From PALSA-1355 sp041499515 (GTDB lineage Bacteria > Planctomycetota > Planctomycetia > Pirellulales > PALSA-1355): DNA of 15,875 bases. The stretch lies in the NCBI GenBank assembly GCA_041499515.1, contig JBGQKM010000125.1, positions 1-15,875 of the forward strand, written 5' to 3'. Shown here piece after piece: positions 15,750-15,875 of the stretch. The number at the start of each line of letters is the position of its first letter. The stretch's first letter is position 1. The notes below the pieces were generated by a model. That model was given only the letters and a program-made list of their open reading frames with translations. It ran no database searches and was not told the origin of the DNA. A program made the position numbers and the translations under genes.

Positions 15750-15875
15750 ATGGACAAAGAACTGACCGATCGGGCCGAGGCCATCCAGCAGCGTATTGTC
15801 CAGTTGCGAGACTCTCTTTGACTACGCGACTAAACAGTCGCTCTCGGCGGCCATCGAACAAAAAATGGCCCAGCC
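15750..15875 (+). CDS. prfB: Peptide chain release factor 2, 5' part, with programmed +1 frameshift (3' end cut by window edge)
   Basis: Release factor 2 recognises UGA and UAA stop codons and frees the finished peptide from the ribosome. From the ATG at 15750 the first 23 codons read MDKELTDRAEAIQQRIVQLRDSL, then UGA (15819-15821). Skipping one base (T15819) continues the chain as DYATKQSLSAAIEQKMAQP to the window edge. The junction LRDSL/DYATKQ matches the E. coli RF2 junction LRGYL/DYDAKK, and the shift site is the classical CUU-UGA-C. The correct coding segments are therefore 15750-15818 and 15820 onward. RF2 shortage slows termination at this UGA and favours the shift, so the factor controls its own level. 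The upstream AGGGGG stimulator of E. coli is not clearly present (GCGAGAC here). The stop at codon 24 sits close to the E. coli position (codon 26). Only about a tenth of the protein is in view. Confidence 0.9.

Noticed and set aside
15819..15821. The early UGA as evidence that the last gene is a pseudogene or a 23-residue peptide
   Set aside because: The CUU-UGA-C context and restored RF2 sequence in the +1 frame match the known programmed frameshift of prfB.

Overview
The window looks like a stretch of chromosome from a GC-rich planctomycete, probably Pirellulales-like. The main evidence is the 1268-residue protein at 6474-10280. It combines the planctomycete/verrucomicrobial 'membrane-bound dehydrogenase' beta-propeller, a helical HEAT-like middle and a C-terminal CxxCH haem-binding module, an architecture I know mainly from the PVC group. 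Many genes also lack a clear Shine-Dalgarno sequence, and long shadow ORFs lie antisense to the real genes. No tRNA, rRNA, CRISPR array, insertion sequence or phage gene is visible.

Layout. (1) 1-6017, minus strand: a complete-looking oligopeptide ABC importer operon in the order oppA (binding protein), oppB and oppC (permeases), oppD and oppF (ATPases). oppF runs off the left edge. Gaps are about 20-40 bp, and oppD and oppF overlap by ATGA. (2) 6018-6473: divergent intergenic region with a candidate promoter for the opp operon. (3) 6474-10280, plus strand: the large secreted dehydrogenase/cytochrome. (4) 10553-10891, plus strand: a small secreted protein of unknown function, followed by a strong rho-independent terminator at 10921-10963 that separates it from the convergent genes. 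(5) 10980-13083, minus strand: a two-component system whose OmpR-family regulator gene comes first and overlaps its sensor kinase gene by 20 bp. (6) 13084-13633: divergent regulatory region with a TATAAT box, a 10-bp-period tandem repeat that could be an OmpR-type operator, and two predicted RNA hairpins. (7) 13634-15628, plus strand: a SulP-family anion transporter with a STAS domain and, beyond it, a C-terminal PII-like (SbtB/CPII-like) domain. (8) 15750 to the right edge: the start of prfB (release factor 2), split by an in-frame UGA in a classical CUU-UGA-C programmed +1 frameshift site.

How it fits together. The opp genes form one peptide-import unit: a periplasmic binding protein, a heterodimeric channel and two cytosolic ATPases. 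The dehydrogenase is probably an exported redox enzyme acting on a carbohydrate-like substrate. The two-component pair is divergent from the SulP gene, so the shared region could carry both autoregulation and control of the transporter, but this is inference. The most unusual gene is the SulP-STAS-PII fusion. PII-like proteins of the SbtB/CPII type are known as separate partners of bicarbonate transporters, and here the sensor appears built into the transporter chain. prfB looks like a conserved housekeeping gene with its self-regulating frameshift, which conceptual translation tends to miss.
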